Positions 25,164-37,825 of a stretch of DNA of 64,000 bases are shown piece after piece. Origin of the DNA: Bugula neritina (lineage: Eukaryota > Bryozoa > Gymnolaemata > Cheilostomatida > Bugulidae); assembly GCA_964035545.1 (NCBI GenBank), contig OZ037766.1, positions 18,875,581-18,939,580 of the forward strand, read 5' to 3'. The translations under genes and the position numbers were made by a program. Within the stretch, counting starts at the first letter, position 1. Every line of letters begins with the position of its first letter. The notes beneath the pieces are model-generated. The model did not search any database, was not told the origin of the DNA, and saw only the letters and a list, made by a program, of their open reading frames with translations.

Positions 25164-26978
25164 GGCACATTTATTCACTTTTAGGCACTTTCCAGCACAT
25201 TTGGGCACTTTTAGCACATTTAGGCACTTTTTAGCACATTTAGGCACTTTTTAGCACATTTGGGAACTGCAGCACATTTAGGCGCTTTTAGCACATTTAG
25301 GCACATTTCGGCACTTTTTAGCACATTTAGGCACTTTGTAGCACATTTAGGAACTTTTCAGCACATTTAGGCACATTTAGGCACTTTTAGCACATTTAGG
25401 CACATTCAGGCACTTTTAGCACATTAGGCAGTTTTAGGCACTTTTTAGCTCATTTAGGCATATTTTGGCAGTTTTGGCACTTTTACGCACTTTTTAGCAC
25501 ATTTAGGCACTTTTGGCACATTTAGGCGCATTCAGGCACTTTTAGCACATTTAGGCACTTTTAGGCACTTTTTAGCACATTTAGGCACTTTAAGCACATT
25601 TAGGCACATTTAAGCACTATTATCACATATAGGCACTTTTAGCACATTTAGGGACATTTAGGCACTTTTTAGCACTTTTTAGCACATTTAGGCACTTTTG
25701 GCACATTCAGGCACTTTTCGCATATTTAGGCCCATTCAAGCACTTTTTAGCATATTTAGGCAATTTTAGCACATTTAAGCATATTTAGGCACTTTTGGCA
25801 CTTTTACGCACTTTTTAGCACATTTAGGCACTTTTGGCACATTTAGGCACATATAGGCACTTTTTAGCACATTCAGGCACTTTTCGCATATTTAGGCCCA
25901 TTCAAGCACTTTTTAGCACATTTAGGCATTTTTAGCACATTTAGGCATATTTAGGCACTTTTGGCACTTTTACGCACTTTTTAGCACATTTAGGCACTTT
26001 TGGCACATTTAGGCACTGTTTAGCACATTTAGGCACATTTAGGCACTGTTTAGCACATTCAGGCACTTTTAGGCACTTTTAGGCACTTTCCAGCACATTT
26101 GGGCACTTTTAGCACATTTAGGCACTCTTTAGCACATTTGGGCACTTTTCAGCACATTTAGCACTTTTTAGCACATTTGGGCACTTTTCAGCACATTTAG
26201 GCGCTTTTAGCACATTTAAGCACTTTTTAGCACATTTAGGCAGTTTTTAGCGCATTTAGGCACTTTCAGCACATTTAGGCACATTTAAGCACTTCTTAGC
26301 ACATTTGGGCACTTTCCAGCACATTTAGGCACTTTTAGCACATTTAGGCACATTTAGGCACTGTTTAGCACATTTAGGCACATTTAGGCACTTTCCAGCA
26401 CATCTGGGCACTTTTAGCACATTTAGGCACATTTAGGCTCTGTTTAGCACATTTAGGCACTTTTAGGCACTCTTAGGCACTTTTTAGCGCATTTAGGCAC
26501 CTTTAGCACATTTAGGCACTTTTTAGCACATTTGGGCACTTTTCAGCACACTTAGGCACTTTTAGCACGTTTAGGCAGATTTAGGCACTGTTTAGCACAT
26601 TTAGGCACATTTATTCACTTTTAGGCACTTTCCAGCACATTTGGCACTTTTAGCACATTTAGGCACTTTTTAGCACATTTAGGCACTTTTTAGCACATTT
26701 GGGCACTTCAGCACATTTAGGCACATTTAGGCACTTTTAGCACATTTAGGCACTTTTAGGCACTTTTTAGCACATTTAGGCATTTTTGGCACATTTAGGC
26801 ACATATAGGCACTTTTTAGCACATTTAGGCACATTTCACATATTTAGGCCCATTCAAGCACTTTTTAGCACATTTGGGCACTTTTAGCACATTTAGGCAT
26901 ATTTAGGCACTTTTGGCACTTTTACGCACTTTTTAGCACATTTAGGCACTTTTCACATATTTAGGCCCATTCAAGCAT
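25164..26978 (+). repeat. Satellite B higher-order repeat right of gap, copy 2
   Basis: This is the second copy of the roughly 1.98-kb repeat. Its later part matches copy 1 at a smaller offset of about 1.80-1.82 kb (GCACATCTGGGC at about 24593 and 26398). Some 160 bp of units have therefore been lost relative to copy 1. Confidence 0.75.
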
Positions 26979-26980
26979 TA
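26979..26980. other. Target-site duplication TA, left of 2.5-kb element
   Basis: The left flank ends CAAGCATTA and the right flank starts TATTTAGCAC. The unoccupied paralogue at 30961-30977 reads CAAGCATTATTTAGCAC, so exactly TA is duplicated. Confidence 0.85.
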
Positions 26981-27000
26981 CACAGTTAGTTTAAGGTCAT
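26981..27000 (+). repeat. Left terminal inverted repeat of the 2.5-kb element
   Basis: The sequence CACAGTTAGTTTAAGGTCAT is perfectly inverted at the right end. The similarity continues inward in decayed form to about 27200. Confidence 0.92.
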
Positions 27001-27094
27001 TACTTTCCACATTCAGGCACTGCTTTATGTTATATATAAACGGTTTCCAGGGGATAGCTCGAACAGTTTTTGTCTCACATTAACAAATTTTACA

Positions 27095-27310
27095 TGAAAA
27101 GATAGCTCTTGCATTCCTCTTTCATATACTTTTTTAATTTTTCAATAAAAAATTTTCTGAGAAAGTTGTTGCATAATAAGTAAAATTTTACACCCTCCAT
27201 GTTCCACTGCTGTAGCACAGGGGATTCATTTTATAAAGTCTAAAAGTTAAACTTGACATTCCTTGATATGTTTTCTCCAATATACTTTCTTTGTTTTTTG
27301 AAATTCTGTT
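27095..27310 (+). repeat. Subterminal repeat blocks in the 2.5-kb element
   Basis: Two similar AT-rich stretches lie in direct orientation: TTTCATATACTTTTTTAATTT at about 27120, quoted only by its core ATATACTTTTTT, and CTCCAATATACTTTC at about 27273. Both also resemble the inverted copy near 29350-29375 (AAAGTATATTGGAGAA on the plus strand). Repeated subterminal motifs are known as transposase-binding regions in several DNA transposon superfamilies; that role here is inference. Confidence 0.55.
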
Positions 27311-27859
27311 CATGCTCTTCACAATTTGGTAAAAACATACACCATATTGCAAGTTTCACTGCAATTATCTAAATTCTTCATATGGTGGTTCTAGCTACGC
27401 TCCTGTGACTATAACATTCCTAGTACGTTTGCCGCTCTGCGCTATCACAATGACATATAGTACCCTCTCGCACAAATTGGCAATCTATTGGATTTCTGCC
27501 AATATAATGTTCCCTGTTTTACATTAGCACTTAGCTGAATCATCTCACTATGTTACAATAATATATTGAAAATGCCTCAGCACAACATAATTCTTTGTTT
27601 GTTTGGCAGAGTTAATTTCAGCTAAATCACTTCACTTTGCAGTCTTGTCAGTAAAGGTTTCTCTAATTCACATATGATTTTTTTAAGTACATTGTATTCT
27701 ATAAGATCATTTCAAGGTTTAGTCCAGTGTTCAGTATCTAATTATTATGCATGTATGTTGTCTTACTGTTGAACAAAAGTTAAAAAAAAACTTTACAATT
27801 ATAGCCATATTTATTATACATGCGTAGGATTTGCATAAGTTGACAAAAAAATTGCAACA

Positions 27860-27925
27860 AAATAGGCTTGAACCTATGACCAACCGACTCGTCGCTGACG
27901 CCTCTAACCTCTGGACCACGCTGTG
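27860..27925 (-). other. tRNA-like, SINE-head-like sequence inside the 2.5-kb element
   Basis: On the minus strand an A-box-like TGGTCCAGAGG (27908-27918) matches the TRGYNNARNNG consensus. A B-box-like GGTTCAAGCC (27865-27874) matches GGTTCRANNCC. They are 33 nt apart, the spacing normal for a tRNA or tRNA-derived SINE promoter. The B box sits in a short hairpin (ATAGG/CCTAT), but the loop is one base short and the acceptor ends do not pair, so this is not a functional tRNA. It is most likely a tRNA-derived SINE head or a decayed tRNA pseudogene. The downstream stretch on the same strand is AT-rich and has no obvious tail boundary. Confidence 0.45.
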
Positions 27926-28860
27926 ATTGTAAAAGAGTCGCGCATTATATGAGTAACTATCATTACATAAATATTTCGCGCGCAAATGGGTTATAATTAT
28001 TAGGCTGTCAATTCATGTTGATAGCAGTCAACTGTTGCAATAGTCTCGGGTTACTATCAAAGCTAATGGTTTTGAACAAATAACCCAAAAGTTTAAAAAT
28101 AAGTAGCTTGCGTATTACTAGCTACAAAAACAGGTCTGAAATAGACTGGTAAAGCAAGCTCTTATTGTAGAGTTTGCAGATGTGCTCTAAAATAAAACTT
28201 AAACTGTATGCTATTACATAAGTATTTGTATGCGAGAGATATAAATGGACATTACTGAGTTTCTGGAAAACAACATACTTGAAGTTAACTTTGACAATGG
28301 TGTTTTCTTTTCATCATAGCTAGCCTATAGCATAAATCTCTAATCATATGAATCTTTATGAAGCCCACAGCTCATGTAAGGGTGGCAATGTAATTTGAAA
28401 CGAACAATTATGTTGCTGCATTGTGTCTAAGGTATATTAGAGAGCAGAATTTGGTTTTACTAGCCTACCCCAACGGCATTCTACAATGCAGCTTATATGC
28501 TGGCAGTTGTAATAAGTACAGCCAATAGCAAGGTTACTATCACTGCTAGCTCTGTGCAGTATGTAACCTCTTGAATAATTGCGCCAATTTTAAACTCTTG
28601 GAAGTTGGCCAAGTTATCATATCGCAGCCAGCCACCGGAGACAAAGCATCAGAGCTATTCATATAATATTATACTGATGCACTTGGTAGCAGAGTGGCTA
28701 ATCTAATATAGTTCATAGTTCAACACCCTTTACTTTGGGAATACAGCCTCTTTTTTTAGGTTTACCTTACAAAGCATGAAAATATCTAAACTGATATTCT
28801 GATAATTTAGAGGTACATTTTGAAAACTAGGTTAATTGCACTTGTTTGCACAACAACAAT

Positions 28861-28945
28861 AATAAAATAGATATTATGCAGTATAATAAAAACACACATA
28901 ATACTATATAATATATTATAATGATAATAATATAATATTATAAGT
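28861..28945. repeat. AT-rich simple-sequence tract in the 2.5-kb element
   Basis: This is almost pure A/T with irregular AATAAT, TATAAT and ATATTA runs that can fold into small hairpins. No coding or regulatory signal is visible. Confidence 0.7.
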
Positions 28946-29493
28946 ACCATTACTGCATTTTATAAATCACATGGTTGCCAAAAAAATGTATCACAAATTT
29001 TGTAATTATACATCAAAAATAGAACTAGCTAGGCAGCAGGTTAGAATAGAGTAATTTTTTAAAACATGAAATCATGATTTGACTATTGTTTTATTTAGGC
29101 CAACCAACCTAGGAATACAAGATTGGGTTTTAGCTGACAGTTTACTATGACATTTAGCTTTTGAGCCAGCAGCACTGGCACTTGTGAAGTATAGGCAAAG
29201 TTAGTGAAGCGAGACTAACAAGCACTCAAATACAAGGCATATTGAGACACAATAACAAGTCAGGAGCGTATAAATTGATAAGAATGTGGAAGGGGGACTA
29301 TGTTTTTCAACAAGCTATAACTTAAACATGGATTGGCTTTTGAAAAAAATGAAAAAGTATATTGGAGAACATAAGTTTCTTTATCTTTTCATATTTTTTT
29401 TGTTCCTGTGACATTCAACCTGTCCGAGCTATCAGTGGAACATTGTTCATATAGAACATAAAGCACCTGGCAAAGAGCCAGAAAATGAAAAGT

Positions 29494-29513
29494 ATGACCT
29501 TAAACTAACTGTG
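29494..29513 (-). repeat. Right terminal inverted repeat of the 2.5-kb element
   Basis: The sequence ATGACCTTAAACTAACTGTG is the exact reverse complement of the left end. Confidence 0.92.
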
Positions 29514-29515
29514 TA
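29514..29515. other. Target-site duplication TA, right of 2.5-kb element
   Basis: This is the second copy of the duplicated TA. Satellite B resumes immediately with TTTAGCACATTTAGG. Confidence 0.85.
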
Positions 29516-31078
29516 TTTAGCACATTTAGGCATTTTTAGCACATTTAGGCATATTTAGGTCCTTTTGGCACTTTTACGCACTTTTTAGCACATTTAGGCA
29601 CTTTTGGCACATTTAGGCATATTTAGGCAATTCTGGCACTTTTACGCACTTTTCAGCACATTTAGGCACTTTTGGCACATTTAGGCACATGTAGGCACTT
29701 TTTAGCACATTTAGGCACTTTTCGCATATTTAGGCCCATTCAAGCATTTTTTAGCACATTTAGGCATTTTTAGCACATTTAGGCATATTTAGGCACTGTT
29801 GGCACTTTTACGCACATTTTTTAGCACATTTAGGCACTTTTGGCACATTTAGGCACATATAGGCACTTTTTAGCACATTTAGGCACTTTTCGCATATTTA
29901 GGCCCATTCAAGCCCTTTTTAGCACATTTAGGCACTTTTAGCATATTTAAGCACTTTTGGCACTTTCACGCACTTTTTAGCACATTTAGGCACTTTTGGC
30001 ACATTTAGGCACTTTTTAGCACATTTAGACACTTTTCACATATTTAGGCCCATTCAAGCACTTTTTAGCACATTTAGGCGTATTTAGGCACTTTAGGTAC
30101 TTTTAGCACATTTAGGCACATTTAGGCACTTTTCGCATATTTAGGCCCATTCAAACACTTTTTAGCACATTTAGGCATTTTTAGCACATTTAGGCATATT
30201 TAGGCACTTTTAGCACATTTAGGCACTTTTAGGCACTTTTTAGCACATTTAGGCACTTTAAGCACATTTAGGGACATTTAAGCACTATTAGCACATATAG
30301 GCACTTTTAGCACATTTAGGCACATTTAGGCACTTTTTAGCACATTTAGGCACTTTTGGCACTTTTACGCACTTTTTAGCACATTTAGGCATTTTTGGCA
30401 CATTTAGGCACATATAGGCACTTTTTAGCACATTTAGGCACTTTTTGCATATTTAGGCCCATTCAAGCACTTTTTAGCACATTTAGGCACTTTTAGCACA
30501 TTTAGGCATATTTAGGCACTTTTGACACTTTTACGCACTTTTTAGCACATTTAGGCACTTTTGGCACATTTAGGCACATATAGGCACTTTTTAGCATATT
30601 CAGGCACTTTTCGCATATTTAGGCCCATTCAAGCACTTTTTAGCACATTTAGGCATTTTTAGCACATTTAGCTAATTTAGGCACTTTTGGCACTTTTACG
30701 CACTTTTTAGCACATTTAGGCACTTTTGGCACATTTAGGCACATTTAGGCACTTTTAGCACATTTAGGCACTTTTAGGCACTTTTTAGCACATTTAGGCA
30801 CTTTTAGGCACTTTTTAGCACATTTTGGCACTTTAAGCACATTTAGCACATTTAGGCACATTTAGGCAATTTTTAGCACATTTAGGCATGTTTAGGCACT
30901 TTTGGCACTTTTACGCACTTTTTATCACATTTAGGCACTTTTCACATATTTAGGCGCATTCAAGCATTATTTAGCACCTTTAGGCATTTTTAGCCCATTT
31001 AGGCATATTTAGGCACTTTTGGCACTTTTACGCACTTTTTAGCACATTTAGGCACTTTTGTCACATTTAGGCATATTT
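29516..31078 (+). repeat. Satellite B array, right part
   Basis: This continues the sub-type with CGCATATTTAGGCC, CCATTCAAGC and TTTTACGCAC, which recurs irregularly every 100-300 bp (for example near 29715, 29889, 30131, 30437 and 30608). Orientation is unchanged across the inserted element. The 30939-31015 part is the empty-site relative of the transposon flanks. The array ends at the junction with inverted satellite A. Confidence 0.95.
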
Positions 31079-31095
31079 AGGCCTCAACATACTCA
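31071..31095. other. Junction satellite B / satellite A (reverse), 6-bp microhomology
   Basis: The junction reads GCATATTTAGGCCTCAACA. Satellite B normally has GCATATTTAGGCCCATTC. The inverted A array normally has CCGAAATAGGCCTCAACA. TAGGCC is common to both parents and sits exactly at the switch point. Confidence 0.85.
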
Positions 31096-33829
31096 AATAT
31101 ACTGCAAGATACTGCAAGATACTGCAACATACGTAAATACACTATAACATACTGAAATACACTGCAACACCATGGAATATACTGCAACACACTGAAATGT
31201 ACTGCAACATACTGAAATATATTGCAACATACTGCAACATGCTGAAATACACTGTAATATACTGTAACGTACTGAAATACACTGCAAAAAAACTGCAACA
31301 TACTGAAGTACACTGTACACAATGAAAAACACTGCAACACATTGAAATATACTTCAACACACTGAAATATACTAAAACATGTCGAAATATACTGCAACAT
31401 ACTGCAACATACAGAAATACACTGTAACAAACTGAAATACACTGCAACACATTGAGAAATACTGCAACATACTGAAAGACACTACAACTCACTGAAGTAT
31501 AGTGTAATATACGGAAATGTACTGTAAAATACTGAAACATACTGAAACATACTGCAACATACTGAAACATACTGAAACATACCGCAACAAACCGAAATCT
31601 TTGGTAACATACTGAAATATACGTCAACATACTGAAATGTACTGCAACATGCTGAGTTACACTGCAAGATACTGCAACATACTGAAATACGCTGTAACAT
31701 ATTGAAACACGCTGCAACACATTGAAATATACTGCAACATACCGAAATATATTGTAACCTACTGAAATATGTTGCAAACCACTGAAACATACTGCAATAA
31801 AATGAAATATACTGTAACACACTGAATAATACTGCAAAATGCTGAAATATACTGTAACACAGTGAAGTATACTGCAAAATTCTGAAATATACTGTAACAT
31901 ACCGAAATAGGCCTCAACATACTCAAATATACTGCAAGATACTGCAAGATACTGCAACATACGTAAATAAACTCTAACATACTGAAATACACTGCAACAT
32001 ACTGCAACATACTGAAGTACACTGTAAAATACTGAAATACACTGCAACACATTAGAATATACTGCAACACACTGAAATGTACTGCAACATACTGAAATAT
32101 ATTGCAACATACTGCAACATACTGAAATACACTGTGACATACTGTAACATACTGAAATACACTGCAAAAAACTGCAACATACTGAAGTACACTGTACATA
32201 TTGAAAGACACTGTAAAACATTGAAATATACTTCAAGACACTGAAATATACTAAAACATGTTGAAATATACTGCAACATACTGCAACATACTGAAATACA
32301 CTGTAACAAACTGAAACACACTGCAATACATTGAAAAATACTGCAACATACTGAAAGACACTACAACTCACTGAAGTATATCGTAATATACGGAAATGTA
32401 CTGTAACATACTGATAATTACTGTAACACTGAAATATACTGCAACATACTGAAATACACTGTAACATACCGAAATAAACTGCAACATACTGCAACATACT
32501 GAATTTCACTGTAACATACTAAAATGCACTGCAACATTCTGCAACATACTTCAACATACTGAAATACACTGTAACATAATGAAAGATACTGAAACATACT
32601 AAAACATACTGAAATATACTGCAACATACCGCAACATACTGAAATACACTGTAACAAACTGAAATACACTGCAACACAATGGTATATACTGCAACATACC
32701 CAATTATATGGTAATATACTGAAATATACTGAAATACACTGTATCACATTGAAAAATACTGCAACATTCTGACAGACACTACAACTCACTGACGTATCGT
32801 GTAATATACGGAAATGTACTGTAACATACTGAGATTTACTGTAACACATTGAAATATTCTGCAACATACTGATATACACTGTAACATACCAAAGTAAACT
32901 GCAACATACTGCAACATACTGAATCACACTGTAACATACTAAAATACACTGCAACATAATGAAATACACTGCAACATACTGCAACATATTGAAGTACACT
33001 GTTAAATATTGAAATACACTGCAACACATTGGAATATACTGCAACACACTGAAATGTACTGCAACATACTGAAATATATTGCAACATACTGCAACATGCT
33101 GAAATACACTGTACCATACTGTAACGTACTGAAATACACTGCAAAAAACTGCAACATACTGAAGTACACTGTACATAATGAAAAACACTGCAACACATTG
33201 AAATATACTTCAACACACTGAAATATACTAAAACATGTCGAAATACACTGTAACATACTGCAGCATACTGCAATACACTGTAACAAACTGAAATACACTG
33301 CAACACATTGGAATATACTGCAACATACTGAAAGAAACTACAACTCACTGAAGTATAGTGTAATATACGGAAATGTACTGTAAAATACTGAAACATACTG
33401 AAACATACTGCAACATACTGAAACATACTGAAACATACCGCAACAAACCGAAATATTTGGTAACATACTGAAATATACTGCAACATACCGAAATTTATTG
33501 TAACCTACTGAAATATGTTGCAAACCACTGAAACATACTGCAATAAAATGAAATATACTGTAACACACTGAATAATACTGCAAAATGCTGAAATATACTG
33601 TAACATACCGAAATAGGCCTCAACATACTCAAATATACTGCAAGATACTGCAATATACGTAAATACACTCTAACATACTGAAATACACTGCAACATACTG
33701 CAACATACTGAAGTACACTGTAAAATATTGAAATACACTGCAACACATTAGAATATACTGCAACACACTGAAATGTACTGCAACATACTGAAATATATTG
33801 CAAGATACTGCAAGATACTGCAACATACG

Positions 33830-36800
33830 TAAATAAACTCTAACATACTGAAATACACTGCAACATACTGCAACATACTGAAGTACACTGTAAAATACTG
33901 AAATACACTGCAACACATTAGAATATTATACTGCAACACACTGAAATGTACTGCAACATACTGAAATATATTGCAACATACTGCAACATACTGAAATACA
34001 CTGTGACATACTGTAACATACTGAAATACACTGCAAAAAACTGCAACATACTGAAGTACACTGTACATATTGAAAGACACTGCAAAACATTGAAATATAC
34101 TTCAACACACTGAAATATACTAAAACATGTTGAAATATACTGCAACATACTGCAACATACTGAAATACACTGTAACAAACTGAAATACACTGCAATACAT
34201 TGAAAAATACTGCAACAAACTGAAAGACACTACAACTCACTGAAGTATATCATAATATACGGAAATGTACTGTAACATACTGATAATTACTGTAACACTG
34301 AAATATACTGCAACATACTGAAATACACTGTAACATACCGAAATAAACTGCAACATACTGCAACATACTGAATTACACTGTAACATACTAAAATGCACTG
34401 CAACATTCTGCAACATACTTCAACATACTGAAATACACTGTAACATAATGAAAGATACTGCAACATACCGCAACATACTGAAAAACACTGTAGCAAACTG
34501 AAATACGCTGCAACACATTGGAATATACTGCAACATACCCAAATAAATGGTAATATACTGAAATATACTGAAATACACTGTAACACATTGAAAAATACTG
34601 CAACATACTGAAAGACACTACAACTCACTGAAGTATAGTGTAATATACGGAAATGTACTGTAACATACTGATATTTACTGCAACACACTGAAATATACTG
34701 CAAGATACTGAAATACACTGCAACAAACTAAAATACACTGCAACATGCTGCAACATACTTCAACATACTGAAATACACTGTAACATAATGAAATACACTG
34801 CAACACATTGAAATATACTGCAACAAACTGAAATATACTGCAACATACTGAAATGTACTGCAACATACTGAAATACACTGCAACAAACTAAAATACACTG
34901 CAACATGCTGCAACATACTTCAACATACTGAAATACACTGTAACATAATGAAATACACTGCAACACATTGAAATATACTGCAACAAACTGAAATATACTG
35001 CAACATACTGAAATGTACTGCAACATACTGAAATACAATGCAACATATCGAAGTATATCGTAATATACGGACATGTACTGTAACATACTGAAACACACTG
35101 AAACATACTGAAACATACTGAAATATACTAAACCATGTCGAAATATACTGCAACATACCGCAACATACAGAAATACACTGTAACAAACTGAAATACACTG
35201 CAACACATTGGAATATACTCCAACACACTGAAATATACTGCAACATGCTGAAATATACTGCAACATACTGCAACATACTGAAATACACTGTAACATACTT
35301 CAACATACTGCAATACACTGTAACAAACTGGAATACACTGCAACACAATGGTATATACTGCAACATACCCAATTATATGGTAATATACTGAAATATACTG
35401 AAATACACTGTATCACATTGAAAAATACTGCAACATACTGACAGACACTACAACTCACTGACGTATCGTGTAATATACGGAAATGTATTGTAACATACTG
35501 AGATTTACTAACACACTGAAATATACTGCAACATACTGATATACACTGTAACATACCAAAGTGAACTGCAACATACTGCAACATACTGAATTACACTGTA
35601 ACATACTAAAATACACTGCAACATAATGAAATACACTACAACATACTGCAACATATTGAAGTACACTGTTAAATATTGAAATACACTGCAACACATTGGA
35701 ATATACTGCAACACACTGAAATATACTGCAACATGCTGAAATATACTGCAACATACTGCAACATACTAAAATACACTGTAACATACTGCAACATACTGCA
35801 ATACACTTTAACAAACTGAAATACACTGCAACACATTGAAAAATACTGCAACATACTGAAAGACACTACAACTCACTGAAGTATAGTGTAATATACGGAC
35901 ATGTACTGTAACATACTGAAACATACTGAAACATACTGAAACATACTGAAACATACTGAAATATACTGAAATACACAGCAACATACTGCAACATACTAAA
36001 GTGCACTGTAACATTTTTAAATACATTGCAACACATTGAAATATAACGCAACACGCTGAAATATACTGCAACATGCTGAAATATACTGCAACATATTGCA
36101 ACATATTGAAGTACACTGTTAAATATTGAAATACACTGCAACACATTGGAATATACTGCAACACACTGAAATATACTGCAACATGCTGAAATATACTGCA
36201 ACATACTGCAACATGCTGAAATACACTGTAACATACTGCAACGTACTGCAATACACTGTAACAAACTGAAATACACTGCAACACATTGGAATATACTGCA
36301 ACATACCCAAATCAATGGTAACATACTGAAATATACTGAAATACACTGCAACACGCTGAAATATACTGCAAGATACTGCAACATACGTAAATACACTCTA
36401 ACATACTGAAATACACTGCAACATACTGCAACATACTGAAGTACACTGTAAAATATTGAAATACACTGCAACATATTGGAATATAATGCAACACACTGAA
36501 ATGTACTGCAACATACTGAAATATATTGCAACATACTGCAACATGCTTAAATACAATGTAACATACTGTAACGTACTGAAATACACTGCAAAAAACTGCA
36601 ACATACTGAAGTACACTGTACATAATGAAAAACACTGCAACACAATGAAATTTACTTCAACACACTGAAATATACTAAAACATGTCGAAATATACTGCAA
36701 CATACTGCAACATGCAGAAATACACTCTAACAAACTGAAATACACTGCAACACATTGAAAAATACTGCAACATACTGAAAGACACTACAACTCACTGAAG

Positions 36801-37680
36801 TACAGTGTAATATACGGAAATGTACTGTAAAATACTGAAACATACTGAAACATACTGCAACATACTGAAACATACTGAAACATACCGCAACAAACCGAAA
36901 TATTTGGTAACATACTGAAATATACGTCAACATACTGAAATGTACTGCAACATGCTGAGTTACACTGCAAGATACTGCAACATACTGAAATACGCTGTAA
37001 CATATTGAAACACGCTGCAACACATTGAAATATACTGCAACATACCGAAATATATTGTAACCTACTGAAATATGTTGCAAACCACTGAAACATACTGCAA
37101 TAAAATGCAATATAATGTAACACACTGATTAATACTGCAAAATGCTGAAATATACTGTAACACAGTGAAGTATACTGCAAAATTTTGAAATATACTGTAA
37201 CATACCGAAATAGGCCTCAACATACTCAAATATACTGCAAGATACTGCAACATACGTAAATACACTCTAACATACTGAAATACACTGCAACATACCCAAA
37301 TAAAAGGTAACATACTGGAATATACTCAAATACACTGTAACACATTGAAAAATATTGCAACATACTTAAAGACACCACAACTCACTGAAGTATAGTGTAA
37401 TATATGGAAACGTACTGTAACATACTGATATTTACTGCAACACACTGAAATATACTGCAACATACTGAACTACGCTGTAACATATTGAAACACGCTGCAA
37501 CACATTGAAATATACTGCAACATACCGAAATATATTGTAACCTACTGAAATATGTTGCAAACCACTGAAACATACTGCTATAAAATTAAATATACTGTAA
37601 CACACTGAATAATACTGCAAAATGCTGAAATATACTGTAACACAGTGAAGTATACTGCAAAATTCTGAAATATACTGTAG
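33830..37680 (-). repeat. Large tandem duplication, copy 1 (offset 3,993 bp)
   Basis: Unit order and private variants match copy 2 at a constant 3,993-bp offset over about 3.8 kb. A 3-base insertion (TTA, near 33925) shifts the left margin to 3,996. The right-hand match stops near 37680, where this copy continues with GTAGCATACTGC and copy 2 continues into the AGGCCT marker. Confidence 0.85.
36985..37090 (-). repeat. Stretch homologous to 1842-1947 of the forward array
   Basis: Read on the minus strand, this 106-bp stretch differs from 1842-1947 at 5 positions in a by-eye, gap-free comparison. It includes the irregular GTTTGCAACATATTTCAG and GGTTAC segments. It is direct evidence that the forward and reverse arrays share higher-order-repeat ancestry. 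Confidence 0.85.
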
Positions 37681-37825
37681 CATACTGCAACATATTAAAA
37701 TACACTGTGACATACTGTAACATACTGAAATACACTGCAAAAAACTGCAACATACTGAAGTACACTGTACATATTGAAAGACACTGCAAAACATTGAAAT
37801 ATACTTCAACACACTGCAATATACG

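Larger units (their letters stand above)
23187..26978 (+). repeat. Satellite B array, middle part with distinct sub-types
   Basis: This is the same 10/20-bp unit as left of the gap, in the same orientation, but with extra variants that I did not see on the left: CGCATATTTAGGCCCATTCAAGC, given here by its key parts CGCATATTTAGG and CCCATTCAAGC, plus CTTTTGGCACTTTTACGCAC and TATTATCACATATAGG. Blocks of the left type (about 24000-25160 and 26030-26700) alternate with blocks of the new type. The sequence stops at the TA target of the transposon that follows. Confidence 0.95.
26981..29513. mobile_element. 2,533-bp non-autonomous DNA transposon (CACAG ends)
   Basis: This is a single-copy island inside satellite B. 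It begins CACAGTTAGTTTAAGGTCAT and ends with the exact reverse complement of those 20 bases. Beyond the perfect part, both ends keep recognisable inverted similarity for about 200 bp, with shared CTTTATGTT, GATAGCTCG, ATGAAAAGATA and ATATACTTTTT blocks in the same order. The element is flanked by TA on both sides. The satellite copy at 30939-31015 has the same flanks without the element and only one TA, so the target duplication is 2 bp. The interior shows no transposase-like ORF; the longest ORF is about 84 codons and unrecognisable. CACAG ends with a 2-bp duplication fit a CACTA/EnSpm-type element, but other superfamilies cannot be excluded. Confidence 0.88.

Noticed and set aside
27731-27985. 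84-codon minus-strand ORF inside the 2.5-kb element
   Set aside because: It overlaps the tRNA-like segment and AT-rich DNA, and no domain is recognisable.
28687-28727. Second tRNA-like promoter (TAGCAGAGTGG and AGTTCAACACC, plus strand)
   Set aside because: Both boxes resemble the consensus, but they are only 19 nt apart, too close for a normal tRNA or SINE head, and no arms fold.
26979-29515. Tc1/mariner assignment of the 2.5-kb element because of its TA duplication
   Set aside because: The apparently related MITE has an AA duplication, and the CACAG tips fit poorly, so TA here may be coincidental.
31142-32509. 455-codon minus-strand ORF as a possible repetitive membrane protein gene
   Set aside because: It is the translation of the satellite unit. 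Similar ORFs occur in all three frames of the same strand and throughout both arrays, with no promoter, unique domain or frame-preserving pattern.
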